Below are positions 25,101-33,364 of a stretch of 64,000 bases of DNA, piece by piece (position 1 is the first letter of the stretch; each line of letters starts with the position of its first letter). The notes below the pieces were generated by a model. It was not told where the DNA came from. It saw only the letters and a list, made by a program, of their open reading frames with translations, and did no database searches. This DNA is from Ligilactobacillus sp900765635. GTDB taxonomy: Bacteria > Bacillota > Bacilli > Lactobacillales > Lactobacillaceae. The stretch lies in contig NZ_CASCJC010000001.1 of the NCBI RefSeq assembly GCF_949152225.1, forward strand, positions 62,001 through 126,000. Reading direction: 5' to 3'. The position numbers and the translations under genes are program-made.

Positions 25101-27773
25101 ATGGAAAAAGATAAGAAAGTTTTATCAGAAGAAGAAAAGATGCAAGCCGCACGTGAATACACAGACGGCTTAGTTCAAAAGGCACTTAAAGCCGAAGCAC
25201 AATATGCAACATTTACCCAAGAACAAGTGGATAAAATCGTTGCAGCAGCAGCTCTAGCAGGTTCAGAAGCAGCTTTAATGTTAGCGCATGAAGCAGTTGA
25301 TGAAACTGGCCGTGGGGTTGTTGAAGATAAAGATACCAAAAACCGTTTTGCAACAGAAAATGTTTATCATGCAATCAAACATGATAAAACGGTTGGTGTG
25401 ATTGAAGAAGATAAAATTAAAGGTCAAGTTAAGATTGCTGCACCACTTGGAGTTTTAGCAGGTATCGTTCCTACAACTAACCCAACTTCAACAGCAATGT
25501 TTAAATCTATCTTGGCATTAAAAACACGTAACGCAATTGTATTTGCATTCCATCCACAAGCACAAAACTGTTCTGTGCATGCAGCTAAGATCGTTTATGA
25601 AGCAGCTGTTGCCGCAGGTGCTCCAAAAGATATCATTCAATGGGTAGAAACACCATCTATTGAAAACACAACAGCTTTGATTCAAAATCCTAAGATTGCT
25701 TCAATCTTGGCAACTGGTGGTCCTGGCATGGTTAATGCCGCTTTGAAGTCTGGTAACCCATCTCTTGGTGTAGGTGCTGGTAATGGTGCTGTGTTTGTTG
25801 ATCATACAGCTCATTTGGATCGTGCGGTAGAAGATTTATTATTATCTAAACGTTTCGATAACGGGATGATTTGTGCAACTGAAAACTCAGCAGTTGTCGA
25901 AGCTCCTATCTATAAGGAATGGTTAGAAAAGATGCAAGCTAACGGTGCTTACTTAGTACCTAAGGCTGATTACAAGAAGATTGAAGATTTCGTCTTCAAC
26001 GATCGTCATGGTGTTAACGGTCCAGTTGCTGGTCGTCCAGCTCGTTGGATTTGCGAACAAGCAGGTGTTAAATTACCAGCTGACAAAGATGTTTTATTAT
26101 TTGAACTTGATCCAAAGAATATTGGTGAAAAATTATCTTCTGAAAAATTATCTCCACTCTTGTCTGTTTACAAGGCAAAAGACCGTGAAGATGGAATCAA
26201 GATTGTGGCTGCCTTGTTAGATTATCAAGGCGCAGGTCATAACTCTGCTATTCAAATTGGTTCACAAGCAGATCCATTTGTTGAAGAATTTGCTGACAAG
26301 ACCAAAGCTGCTCGTATCTTAGTAAATCAACCTGACTCTGTCGGCGGTATCGGTGATGTTTATACAGATGCATTGCGTTCAAGTTTGACACTTGGTACAG
26401 GTTCATGGGGGAAGAATTCATTGTCACATAACTTATCAACATCTGACCTATTGAACATCAAGACAGTTGCAAAACGTCGTAACCGTCCTCAATGGGTTCG
26501 TTTACCAGAAAAAATCTACTATGAAAAGAATGCTATTTCATATTTGCAAGATGAATATGAAACAATCGAACGTGCATTTATCGTTGCTGACCCAGGTATG
26601 GTACAATTTGGCTTTGTTGAAAAGATTTACGACCAATTAAACGCACGTACAACACCTGTTAAGACAGATATTTATGGTTCTGTTCGTCCAGACCCAACTT
26701 TAGGTCAAACAATTGAAATTGCAAAACAAATGCAAAGCTTCAAACCAGATACTGTTTTAGCTATCGGTGGTGGGTCTGCTTTGGATGCTGCTAAGATTGC
26801 ACGTTATATCTATGAATACTCCTTAGATCAAGAACCAGGCTTCTTAGATAGTTATGAAAAAGTTAGTGAACTCTTCACTCGTTTACAACAAAAATTCTTG
26901 GATATCCGTAAACGTATCGTGAAATTCCATCACGCAACTGAAACTAAATTATTTGCGATTCCAACAACATCTGGTACAGGTTCTGAAGTTACACCATATG
27001 CTGTTATTACAGATGATAATACACATGTGAAGTACCCATTGACCGACTACGAATTGACACCACAAGTGGCAATCGTTGATCCAGAATTTGTTATGACTGT
27101 TCCTAAGAGAACTGTTGCTTTATCTGGTTTAGATACTTTATCTCATGCTTTAGAATCCTATGTATCTGTGGCAGCATCCGACTTCACACGTCCATGGGCT
27201 TTACAAGCAATCGATTTAGTAATCAACAACTTAGAAGAATCTTACAAGTTTGATCCTAAGAATCCTACACTAGCTGGTGAAACAGCACGTGAAAATATGC
27301 ATTATGCAGCTACTTTAGGTGGCATGTCATTTGCTAATGCCTTCTTGGGTATCAACCACTCATTGGCTCACAAGACTGGTGGGGAATTTGGCTTACCACA
27401 TGGTTTAGCAATCTCAATTGCAATGCCACACGTAATTCGTTTCAACGGTGTAACAGGTCGCGTAAAACGCACACCATTCCCACGTTACGAAGTATATCGT
27501 GCTCAAAAGGATTATGCAGATATCGCACGTCATCTTGGCTTGAAAGGCAAGACAGATGCAGAATTAGTTGAAGCATTGTGCGATCGCATCCTTGAATTGA
27601 TGAAGGCTATCGATGTTGAACCAACCTTATCTGCAAATGGGGTAACAAAGGAACACTTCGATAAGTCATTAGACAAATTGGTTGATTTAGTTTACAACGA
27701 TCAATGTACTTCAGCAAACCCTCGCCAACCAGGCTTGGATGAATTACGTCAAATCTTAATCGATCAATTTTAA
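25101..27773 (+). CDS. adhE: Bifunctional acetaldehyde-CoA/alcohol dehydrogenase
   Basis: Reduces acetyl-CoA to acetaldehyde and on to ethanol, reoxidising NADH. The N-terminal ALDH domain has catalytic Cys258 in 'NGMICATENSAVV' and 'GGPGMVNAALKSGNPSLGVGAGN'. The C-terminal iron-dependent ADH domain has 'AIGGGSALDAAKIARYIYE', 'IPTTSGTGSEVTPYAVI' and iron-binding histidines in 'GINHSLAHKTGGEFGLPHGLA'. 890 residues, normal for the family. ATG 25101 follows AGGAGG. Codon use is more optimised than in neighbours, consistent with high expression. It could also reduce the lactaldehyde made by the fucose pathway, which is inference. Confidence 0.97.
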   Translation: MEKDKKVLSEEEKMQAAREYTDGLVQKALKAEAQYATFTQEQVDKIVAAAALAGSEAALMLAHEAVDETGRGVVEDKDTKNRFATENVYHAIKHDKTVGVIEEDKIKGQVKIAAPLGVLAGIVPTTNPTSTAMFKSILALKTRNAIVFAFHPQAQNCSVHAAKIVYEAAVAAGAPKDIIQWVETPSIENTTALIQNPKIASILATGGPGMVNAALKSGNPSLGVGAGNGAVFVDHTAHLDRAVEDLLLSKRFDNGMICATENSAVVEAPIYKEWLEKMQANGAYLVPKADYKKIEDFVFNDRHGVNGPVAGRPARWICEQAGVKLPADKDVLLFELDPKNIGEKLSSEKLSPLLSVYKAKDREDGIKIVAALLDYQGAGHNSAIQIGSQADPFVEEFADKTKAARILVNQPDSVGGIGDVYTDALRSSLTLGTGSWGKNSLSHNLSTSDLLNIKTVAKRRNRPQWVRLPEKIYYEKNAISYLQDEYETIERAFIVADPGMVQFGFVEKIYDQLNARTTPVKTDIYGSVRPDPTLGQTIEIAKQMQSFKPDTVLAIGGGSALDAAKIARYIYEYSLDQEPGFLDSYEKVSELFTRLQQKFLDIRKRIVKFHHATETKLFAIPTTSGTGSEVTPYAVITDDNTHVKYPLTDYELTPQVAIVDPEFVMTVPKRTVALSGLDTLSHALESYVSVAASDFTRPWALQAIDLVINNLEESYKFDPKNPTLAGETARENMHYAATLGGMSFANAFLGINHSLAHKTGGEFGLPHGLAISIAMPHVIRFNGVTGRVKRTPFPRYEVYRAQKDYADIARHLGLKGKTDAELVEALCDRILELMKAIDVEPTLSANGVTKEHFDKSLDKLVDLVYNDQCTSANPRQPGLDELRQILIDQF

Positions 27774-27808
27774 AGATGTTTTCCATTTAAGATAAACTCT
27801 TAAAAAAT

Positions 27809-27849
27809 AGCTCGCTTTACTGTTATTTAGTAAAGCGAGCTGTTTTTTT
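27809..27849. terminator. Strong terminator between adhE and the efflux operon
   Basis: AGCTCGCTTTACT and AGTAAAGCGAGCT form a perfect 13-bp stem followed by T7; it lies between convergent genes. Confidence 0.9.
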
Positions 27850-27863
27850 GTTTAGATAATAAG

Positions 27864-28541
27864 TTATTTAACTAGTTTATTAATAAAGTCATGAGTTGCT
27901 TGTTGGCTGACAACTTGTTGTTGTTCTTTAGAAAGATGAGGATCTTTTTGTAAAGCACTTTGCAAGGCTTGACTGATAGCGAGTTGTAGTTGTTGTTGTG
28001 TGTTTTTATCAGCCATGGCTTTGCCGAGTTTTTGTGCTTGTTTTACGCTTAAAACATACCAATCACTACCAACTTTAAAGGTATAGCTACGATGCTTTAG
28101 CTCGTTGTTATTGCCTAAAATGCCAAATAATAATTTGCTTAAAGAGTTCTTATAAACATAGCGTTGTTCGCTAATAACAACTTGTGGCTTAGTAGTTGTC
28201 GTCGTCGTTTTAGCACTCATGTTCTTAGTTTTAATGGCTTGTGGTTTCTTTTGTGTTGTTTTGGTTTTGTATAAATAAATTTTTTGTTGACCGCTTGTGC
28301 CTAATGGTTGATACAACAAGATTGGCATTTGGCCATCGACAGAAGAAACTAAAGGTTTAACCGTGGTTGTCTTTTGAACTTTCATGCCCATGTGGTAGGT
28401 ATCATTAGCGATCAAAGCCGCTCCGCATAAGATAGCCAAGATTAAAAAGCAACCGGCGCCGATAAAATGACGTTTGCCCAGTGGTAAAACCATAAATAAG
28501 AAGAATAAAACGACAAAAATTACTAAGAGGAAGATTAACAT
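27864..28541 (-). CDS. DUF4811-like membrane-anchored protein
   Basis: A 225-residue protein with two N-terminal transmembrane helices (about 2-20 and 28-47), then a soluble, threonine/lysine-rich domain. I recall this type as the DUF4811 protein found beside LmrB-type efflux pumps in lactobacilli. A threonine run from ACN codons near residues 108-116 and a glutamine-rich tail are visible. It overlaps the stop codon of the pump gene by 1 bp, so the two are translationally coupled. Function unknown; an accessory role to the pump is inferred from coupling. Confidence 0.7.
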   Translation of the reverse strand: MLIFLLVIFVVLFFLFMVLPLGKRHFIGAGCFLILAILCGAALIANDTYHMGMKVQKTTTVKPLVSSVDGQMPILLYQPLGTSGQQKIYLYKTKTTQKKPQAIKTKNMSAKTTTTTTKPQVVISEQRYVYKNSLSKLLFGILGNNNELKHRSYTFKVGSDWYVLSVKQAQKLGKAMADKNTQQQLQLAISQALQSALQKDPHLSKEQQQVVSQQATHDFINKLVK

Positions 28542-30022
28542 TAGTGATTACCTCCTAAATCGCCAGATGGTTTGCGCACGTTAGTACCGTTGTTTAAACG
28601 GAAAGTTAACAATAAAGAAACAAAAGCAAAGCCAACAGATACCATGAATGCTGCATGATAGCCACTAACTGCGGCATCTAAAGCGTGATTTTGATAGGTT
28701 AATGGTTGGCTGTGAAGTAAGAACTTGCTTGGCATCGAGTTAAGTGTCACGTTAGTTAAGACACTCGTCAAAATGGCGGTCCCAATCGAACTTAATACTT
28801 GACGGAAAGTGTTGTTAACAGCAGTTCCGTGAGTGATTTTATCGAAAGGTAATGCATTCATCCCAGAAGTCGTTACCGTCATCATTGTCATTGAAACCCC
28901 AAAGATACGTACAGCATAGAAAATAATGATTAATAGTAATGAAGTATTTTGAGTGATAAACAAGAATGGCAAGGTCCCTAATGTCAACAAGGTTGTCCCA
29001 GTCATGGCCATATATTTAGCACCATAACGGTCAAATAAACGACCGGTGATAGGAGACATTACCCCTAAGACTAATGCGCCAGGTAAAAGCATTAGTCCAG
29101 AATGAAAGGCTGTTTCGCCACGAATATTTTGAATATACATTGGTAAGATCATTTCAACCCCAACCATGGCAAGGTTAGAAATCCCACTCAAGACAGCGGC
29201 TAATGAGAATTCAGCGTATTTGAAAACGGAAATATCCAAGAATGGAGCTTGCATCTTTAATTGACGCATGCCAAAAACGATGACAATCAAAGTCCCCACG
29301 ATTAAGCAACCTAAAACGACACCATCGCCCCAGCCTTTGCTACCAGCTTCAGAAAAACCGTAAAGCATGATACCAAAACCAGCTGTTGATGTGATTAGTG
29401 AAAATAAATCCAAATGCGGGTTGGTCGTATTTAAAACACTCTTCATACAAAAGAAAGCAAAGATTAATACGGCCAACACGATTGGAATGATCAAACCAAA
29501 TAAATCACGCCAGGTAAATGTATCAACGATCCATCCTGAAAGAGTAGGTCCTAAAGCAGGAGCTAAACCAATAACTAAGCCAACAGTTCCCATGGCTGTT
29601 CCACGCTTTTCAGGAGGGAAGATTGTCAACATGATAGTTTGTAATAAAGGCATTGAAACCCCAACACCTAACCCTTGGATTAAACGTCCACAAAGTAACA
29701 TTGCAAAGCTACCAGAAAAATAGCAGATAACAGTTCCTAATAAAAAGGTAGCCATGGCGCCGATATACATGATACGCGAACCAAGTTTGTTGATTAAAAA
29801 GGCACTGACTGGAATCATAATCCCGTTGACTAACATAAAACCAGTCGTTAGCCATTGAACGGTTGAAGTATCGATATCAAAAGATTTCATAATTGCTGGA
29901 AAAGCTGTTGCTAATAATGTACCATTTAACACGGTACAAAATGATCCAACCATTAAAACAATTACTAAAAGATTACGGTTATAAGGTTTACCGTGAATAT
30001 CAATTGGTTTATGCGCGTCCAA
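28541..30022 (-). CDS. DHA2-family MFS multidrug efflux pump (LmrB/EmrB type)
   Basis: A 493-residue protein with 14 predicted membrane helices. Motifs: 'TVLNGTLLATAFPAIMKSFDIDTSTVQWLTTGFMLVNGIMIPVSAFL' in TM1-2, motif A-like 'NKLGSRIMYIGAMATFLLG', and motif C 'GTVGLVIGLAPALGPTLSGWIVDTF' in TM5, the antiporter signature. It is divergent from a MerR regulator that probably controls it. Confidence 0.92.
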   Translation of the reverse strand: MDAHKPIDIHGKPYNRNLLVIVLMVGSFCTVLNGTLLATAFPAIMKSFDIDTSTVQWLTTGFMLVNGIMIPVSAFLINKLGSRIMYIGAMATFLLGTVICYFSGSFAMLLCGRLIQGLGVGVSMPLLQTIMLTIFPPEKRGTAMGTVGLVIGLAPALGPTLSGWIVDTFTWRDLFGLIIPIVLAVLIFAFFCMKSVLNTTNPHLDLFSLITSTAGFGIMLYGFSEAGSKGWGDGVVLGCLIVGTLIVIVFGMRQLKMQAPFLDISVFKYAEFSLAAVLSGISNLAMVGVEMILPMYIQNIRGETAFHSGLMLLPGALVLGVMSPITGRLFDRYGAKYMAMTGTTLLTLGTLPFLFITQNTSLLLIIIFYAVRIFGVSMTMMTVTTSGMNALPFDKITHGTAVNNTFRQVLSSIGTAILTSVLTNVTLNSMPSKFLLHSQPLTYQNHALDAAVSGYHAAFMVSVGFAFVSLLLTFRLNNGTNVRKPSGDLGGNH

Positions 30023-30139
30023 AATAAATTCCCCCTTATGCTTTATGGTATATTGTGTTTATTAAAGTTTAGTTGTAAACAATTAAATATTTTTTTTTGA
30101 ACGAAAACAACTATACGCCTTTTTTAAAAAGCTGTCAAT

Positions 30140-30156
30140 AAAGTTGACAAAAGTGT
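30140..30156 (+). repeat. 17-bp direct repeat, copy 1 (contains merR -35 box)
   Basis: AAAGTTGACAAAAGTGT occurs here and again, identical, 41 bp downstream at 30181-30197, about four helical turns apart. The copy contains TTGACA at 30144-30149. Confidence 0.8.
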
Positions 30157-30171
30157 AAAATATTTTACAAT
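30144..30171 (+). promoter_or_regulatory. merR promoter with MerR-type dyad in the spacer
   Basis: TTGACA (30144-30149) and TACAAT (30166-30171) are 16 bp apart. The spacer carries the perfect 16-bp palindrome TGTAAAATATTTTACA (30154-30169). A dyad between -35 and -10 is the classic MerR arrangement. Confidence 0.65.
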
Positions 30172-30180
30172 TAGAGTACG

Positions 30181-30197
30181 AAAGTTGACAAAAGTGT
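30181..30197 (+). repeat. 17-bp direct repeat, copy 2
   Basis: Second identical AAAGTTGACAAAAGTGT, ending just before the merR ribosome binding site GGAGGGG. It may be a second operator half or a duplication of the promoter. Confidence 0.8.
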
Positions 30198-30211
30198 GGA
30201 GGGGTGATGAC

Positions 30212-30655
30212 ATGAATGAAAAGCAAAGAATGGAATTTCAACAAAAAATTATCTTTGGTATCGGTGATTTGGCTAAAATGACGGGAGTTTCAGCACGCCA
30301 GTTACGTTATTGGGAAGAAAAAGGATATATCGAAGCAAGTGTTAGCAAAGATTGTAAGGTACGCAAGTATAGTTTACGTACTTACTTTACAGTAGCGGCG
30401 ATAAAAAGTTATTTAGATGAAGGATATACCTTGAGTAAATCGGTAGAAAAAGCTCAGCTTAGTCGAGCACAAATCATAATTTGGAATAAATTTACACTGG
30501 GTGCCAAAAGTGTTATTGAAGTTAATGATATCGAACAAGAATATGGAAGGATTAATTTTGGGGAATTAAAAGTGCCTGGACATGAGCAACCGTTGTGTTT
30601 GTATGGTATTGTCGATCAAAATGGTAGCCATATAGAAATAAGTGAGGAAAGATAA
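30212..30655 (+). CDS. MerR-family transcriptional regulator
   Basis: About 147 residues. The MerR DNA-binding domain is clear: 'FGIGDLAKMTGVSARQLRYWEEKGYIEA' then 'RKYSLRTYFTVAAIKSYLDEGYTLSKSVEKA'. The C-terminal part lacks cysteine-rich metal motifs and has no known effector domain I recognise. ATG 30212 has GGAGGGG 7 nt upstream. It is divergent from the efflux pump and overlaps the downstream VOC gene by 1 bp. Confidence 0.88.
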   Translation: MNEKQRMEFQQKIIFGIGDLAKMTGVSARQLRYWEEKGYIEASVSKDCKVRKYSLRTYFTVAAIKSYLDEGYTLSKSVEKAQLSRAQIIIWNKFTLGAKSVIEVNDIEQEYGRINFGELKVPGHEQPLCLYGIVDQNGSHIEISEER

Positions 30656-31044
30656 TGAAACTAGCAAAGATGCATCATTTGGCGATTATTTGTCGAGATG
30701 AGCAAAAAGCTAAAGATTTTTATATCAATAAGCTGGGATTTGAGTTATTAGATGAACATCATCGCCCAGAAAAGAAAGATGTTTTAATTAATATTAAAAA
30801 AGGTGAAATGGTACTTGAGTTGTTTATTAAGCCCAATGCACCTAAGCGAGTAAGTGGTTTACCACTTGGAGAAGCATGTGGTTTGCGCCATTTGGCTTTT
30901 AAGGTTGCTGATGTTGAAAAAACGGTAGACCAGTTAGAAGAATTAGGAATAAAATGTGAACCGATTCGTCAGGATGATTTTGATGGTAAGAAGATGACAT
31001 TTTTTAGAGATCCTGATGGATTACCGTTAGAAATTCATGAATAA
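30655..31044 (+). CDS. VOC/glyoxalase-superfamily protein
   Basis: A 129-residue single-module protein: 'KMHHLAIICRDEQKAKDFYINKLGFELL' at the N terminus and 'GLRHLAFKVADVEKTVDQLEELGI' and 'FFRDPDGLPLEIHE' in the second half. Likely metal ligands are His near residue 8, Glu near 54, His near 81 and the last Glu. This group (SMU1112c/YwbC-like) is annotated as lactoylglutathione lyase-like, but substrates are unknown. Coupling to MerR and the pump suggests detoxification of the same compound. Confidence 0.85.
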   Translation: MKLAKMHHLAIICRDEQKAKDFYINKLGFELLDEHHRPEKKDVLINIKKGEMVLELFIKPNAPKRVSGLPLGEACGLRHLAFKVADVEKTVDQLEELGIKCEPIRQDDFDGKKMTFFRDPDGLPLEIHE

Positions 31045-31104
31045 ACTTCACTCTATTTTTTGTAAAAAAATAGGAAAATATCATTTTTTTTTGCAGAATT
31101 TCTA

Positions 31105-31134
31105 TTTACCTATGTATATTTTAAGTGCTATAAT
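31105..31134 (+). promoter_or_regulatory. Promoter of the sortase cassette
   Basis: TTTACC (31105-31110) and TATAAT (31129-31134), 18-bp spacing, about 70 bp upstream of the first gene. Confidence 0.5.
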
Positions 31135-31203
31135 TACTCTGCAAGACTAGTGTTATTTATGAATAATATTAGCTTGTAATCCAAATAAAATGGAGGTGTA
31201 TTC

Positions 31204-31776
31204 ATGAAGAAAGTTTTAGGTTTCATCGTTGCTTTAGTTGCAGCTTTTGTTTTAGTATTGCCTTCTGTTAAGGCTGATGGTGCTATCACATCTGAAGAAC
31301 AACAAATCTTGGAAGCTTTGAAGCAACCAGTTAAGGTTGATGGTCAAACATTCACTTTACCACAATCATACTTAACACAAGCTGAAAACGAATTAAAGCA
31401 AAACAACTATTCTGCAGCACAAGTTGCTGATGTTTTAGCTAAGATTAATGCAGTTGTTAAAGAAGTTGAATCAGCAGATATTAAATTACCTGCAGGCGCA
31501 ACATTTGATGACTTAGTAAAAGCTTTACCAGCATCTGTTAAAGCTTCTATCAAAGCTAATGTTGAAGCAGCAGCCAAGACACTTGGTTTGAAAGTTGTTA
31601 TTACTTCAGCAGGTATTACTCTTGTTTCCGGTAACAACACAGCTGGTAACATCAGCACAGGTAGCCCTGTAAAACAAACAGGTGCTAACTACGTAGCAAG
31701 CGTTGTTGCAGCAGCTAGCCTATTAGTCGTAGCAGCAGGTGCTTTTGTAGTAGGTAAAAAGGCAAAACTTGCATAA
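31204..31776 (+). CDS. Secreted protein with atypical C-terminal sorting signal (sortase substrate candidate)
   Basis: A 190-residue protein. Signal peptide at 1-24 ('MKKVLGFIVALVAAFVLVLP', cleavage near VKA-DG). The middle is an alanine- and lysine-rich helical domain (about 28-145). The C terminus is built like a cell-wall sorting signal: 'SPVKQTGANY', a 20-residue hydrophobic segment and a basic tail 'GKKAKLA'. The pentapeptide would be VKQTG, not LPXTG, matching only the final T-G. The next gene is a sortase, overlapping by 8 bp, so it is very likely the dedicated substrate. Function unknown. Codons look highly optimised, suggesting an abundant product. Confidence 0.7.
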   Translation: MKKVLGFIVALVAAFVLVLPSVKADGAITSEEQQILEALKQPVKVDGQTFTLPQSYLTQAENELKQNNYSAAQVADVLAKINAVVKEVESADIKLPAGATFDDLVKALPASVKASIKANVEAAAKTLGLKVVITSAGITLVSGNNTAGNISTGSPVKQTGANYVASVVAAASLLVVAAGAFVVGKKAKLA

Positions 31777-32440
31777 GCGACATAAAATGTTAGGTAGAGT
31801 AGGGTCAATTTTAATTGGCCCTATTCTATTTTTAACATTAGGTTATTCATTGATATACGTTATTGGCCGACCTGTCATTCAATTTACGACATCTTCGTTG
31901 AATTTATTTTTATTATCAGATATTCCCAATTTTAAACAAACAACAAATGAGGATTTGCAATTAAGTGCAAATGATAGTAAAGAAATTGCCTCGAGTAAAT
32001 TAAAGTATCCTAAACCAGGAGAAAAATATGGCAAGATCGTTGTAACGAAGATTAAAATGGATGAGCCATTGTATTTTGGTGATACCAGTGAGATTTTAAG
32101 AAAAGGTGCCGGACAATATACCGGCTCCGTGTACCCAGGTGAAATGGGAACAACAATGATTGGTGGTCACAACATCAGTAGCTTTGGTAAATTAATCGGG
32201 GTTGAAGATGGTGACATCATTCAAATCAAAACAACATATGGACGTTATAGATACAAGGTGAGTGAGACTAAGGTCTATCAATATAATGATGCAACGATTA
32301 TGGAACGTTTGGATCAACGTGATCACCGCAAACTTATTTTATATACTTGTTACCCTATCGATGCGTTAGGGATGACAACGAAGCGATTATTCATTACGGC
32401 CGATTATGTATCGGGTCCGATTATTAATCCAAATAAGTAA
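31769..32440 (+). CDS. Sortase, class D-like
   Basis: A 223-residue transpeptidase with an N-terminal membrane anchor (about residues 10-34). Catalytic residues visible: His in 'TMIGGHNISSFGKL', Cys in 'KLILYTCYPID' and Arg in 'TTKRLFITA'. The 'TCYP' context recalls class D/E-type sortases rather than class A. It starts at TTG 31769, preceded by AAAAAGG inside the end of the substrate gene; ATG 31787 lacks a site. The overlap implies translational coupling with its likely substrate. Confidence 0.85.
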   Translation: MHKRHKMLGRVGSILIGPILFLTLGYSLIYVIGRPVIQFTTSSLNLFLLSDIPNFKQTTNEDLQLSANDSKEIASSKLKYPKPGEKYGKIVVTKIKMDEPLYFGDTSEILRKGAGQYTGSVYPGEMGTTMIGGHNISSFGKLIGVEDGDIIQIKTTYGRYRYKVSETKVYQYNDATIMERLDQRDHRKLILYTCYPIDALGMTTKRLFITADYVSGPIINPNK

Positions 32441-32454
32441 GGTAGGAGGTCATT

Positions 32455-33303
32455 ATGAAAAACGGAATTAATCTAAACAAGGTTGCCGGTTGGGTATTGG
32501 CTTTTATCGGAAGTTTAGTGTTAGTAATGACCGTGAGCCTAGCCATTATTAAGTTCACTTTGTTTAATGAACATTATATGTTACATGTTGCCAATAAGGT
32601 TGAATACAGCCAAAATATGGCAAAAGAAATTAACGATACGATTACTGACTTAGGACGTGGAAGTTCTGTGCCACCAAAAGTTTTGCAACATACTGTATCT
32701 AAAGATTTGGTACAGCAAGATTTTGAAAATTATGTGACTGCTATTTATAGCGGACAGACTTTTACTGCAGCTAACCAAAATGTGGTAGCAAATAAAGTTG
32801 TCGAATCTGTTAAAAATTATGCTAATGAAATTGGTCAAACACTAGATGAAGATACTGTGACTAATATTGACACTTTAGGAAAAGAAGCTGGCAAGCGTTA
32901 TACAAGTTTGATTGCTATTCCTTATTTATCTGTCTATGCTCAAAAAGTAATGGCTTATAATGGCCATATTTGGATTCTTTTAATTATTACAGCCGGAATC
33001 TTTATCTTATTATTGCTAGGTGGAATGAGTTTAGCAAGCCGATTAAAGCACCGTAAGTTACGTTATTTAGCAACTATTTTTAATGGTGCAGGCTTAATGC
33101 TATTGGTTTTTCCAAGCTATTTATACTTTAGTAAACTCTTTTATCGTCTAGGGATTAGCTCTAAAACGTTATATGATTTTTTAACAACATACGTCAATGG
33201 TTTCATTGCAATGTTTTTATGGGCTGGTCTTATCAGTTTGATTATAGGGGCTGGATTATTCATTTGGAGCGAACAAAAGCGTAAAAAATTAATCCATCAC
33301 TAA
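32455..33303 (+). CDS. Four-helix membrane protein of the sortase cassette, function unknown
   Basis: A 282-residue protein with TM1 at about 12-34, an extracellular domain of about 130 residues, then three helices (about 172-195, 210-228, 246-268) and a basic tail 'EQKRKKLIHH'. It follows the sortase by 14 bp with a GTAGGAGG site. I do not recognise a named family. Position suggests a role in presenting or processing the substrate protein. The extracellular domain is polar, with no cysteines. Confidence 0.6.
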   Translation: MKNGINLNKVAGWVLAFIGSLVLVMTVSLAIIKFTLFNEHYMLHVANKVEYSQNMAKEINDTITDLGRGSSVPPKVLQHTVSKDLVQQDFENYVTAIYSGQTFTAANQNVVANKVVESVKNYANEIGQTLDEDTVTNIDTLGKEAGKRYTSLIAIPYLSVYAQKVMAYNGHIWILLIITAGIFILLLLGGMSLASRLKHRKLRYLATIFNGAGLMLLVFPSYLYFSKLFYRLGISSKTLYDFLTTYVNGFIAMFLWAGLISLIIGAGLFIWSEQKRKKLIHH

Positions 33304-33305
33304 AA

Positions 33306-33362
33306 TTAGAATAATTAAAATGCTTCTGTGAAATTTTCACAGAAGCATTTTAATTATTCTAA
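33306..33362. terminator. Very long bidirectional terminator
   Basis: Two 28-bp arms (33306-33333 and 33335-33362) are perfect inverted copies around one base. The core pairs TGCTTCTGTGAAA with TTTCACAGAAGCA and the outer part is AT-rich. It separates convergent genes. Confidence 0.9.
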
Positions 33363-33364
33363 AG

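Noticed and set aside
28190..28220. Microsatellite-like run in the DUF4811-like gene
   Set aside because: It is a stretch of mixed threonine codons in frame, too irregular to be a phase-variable repeat.
29367..29723. 118-codon plus-strand frame opposite the DHA2 pump gene
   Set aside because: Antisense shadow of a membrane protein gene with a clear family identity.
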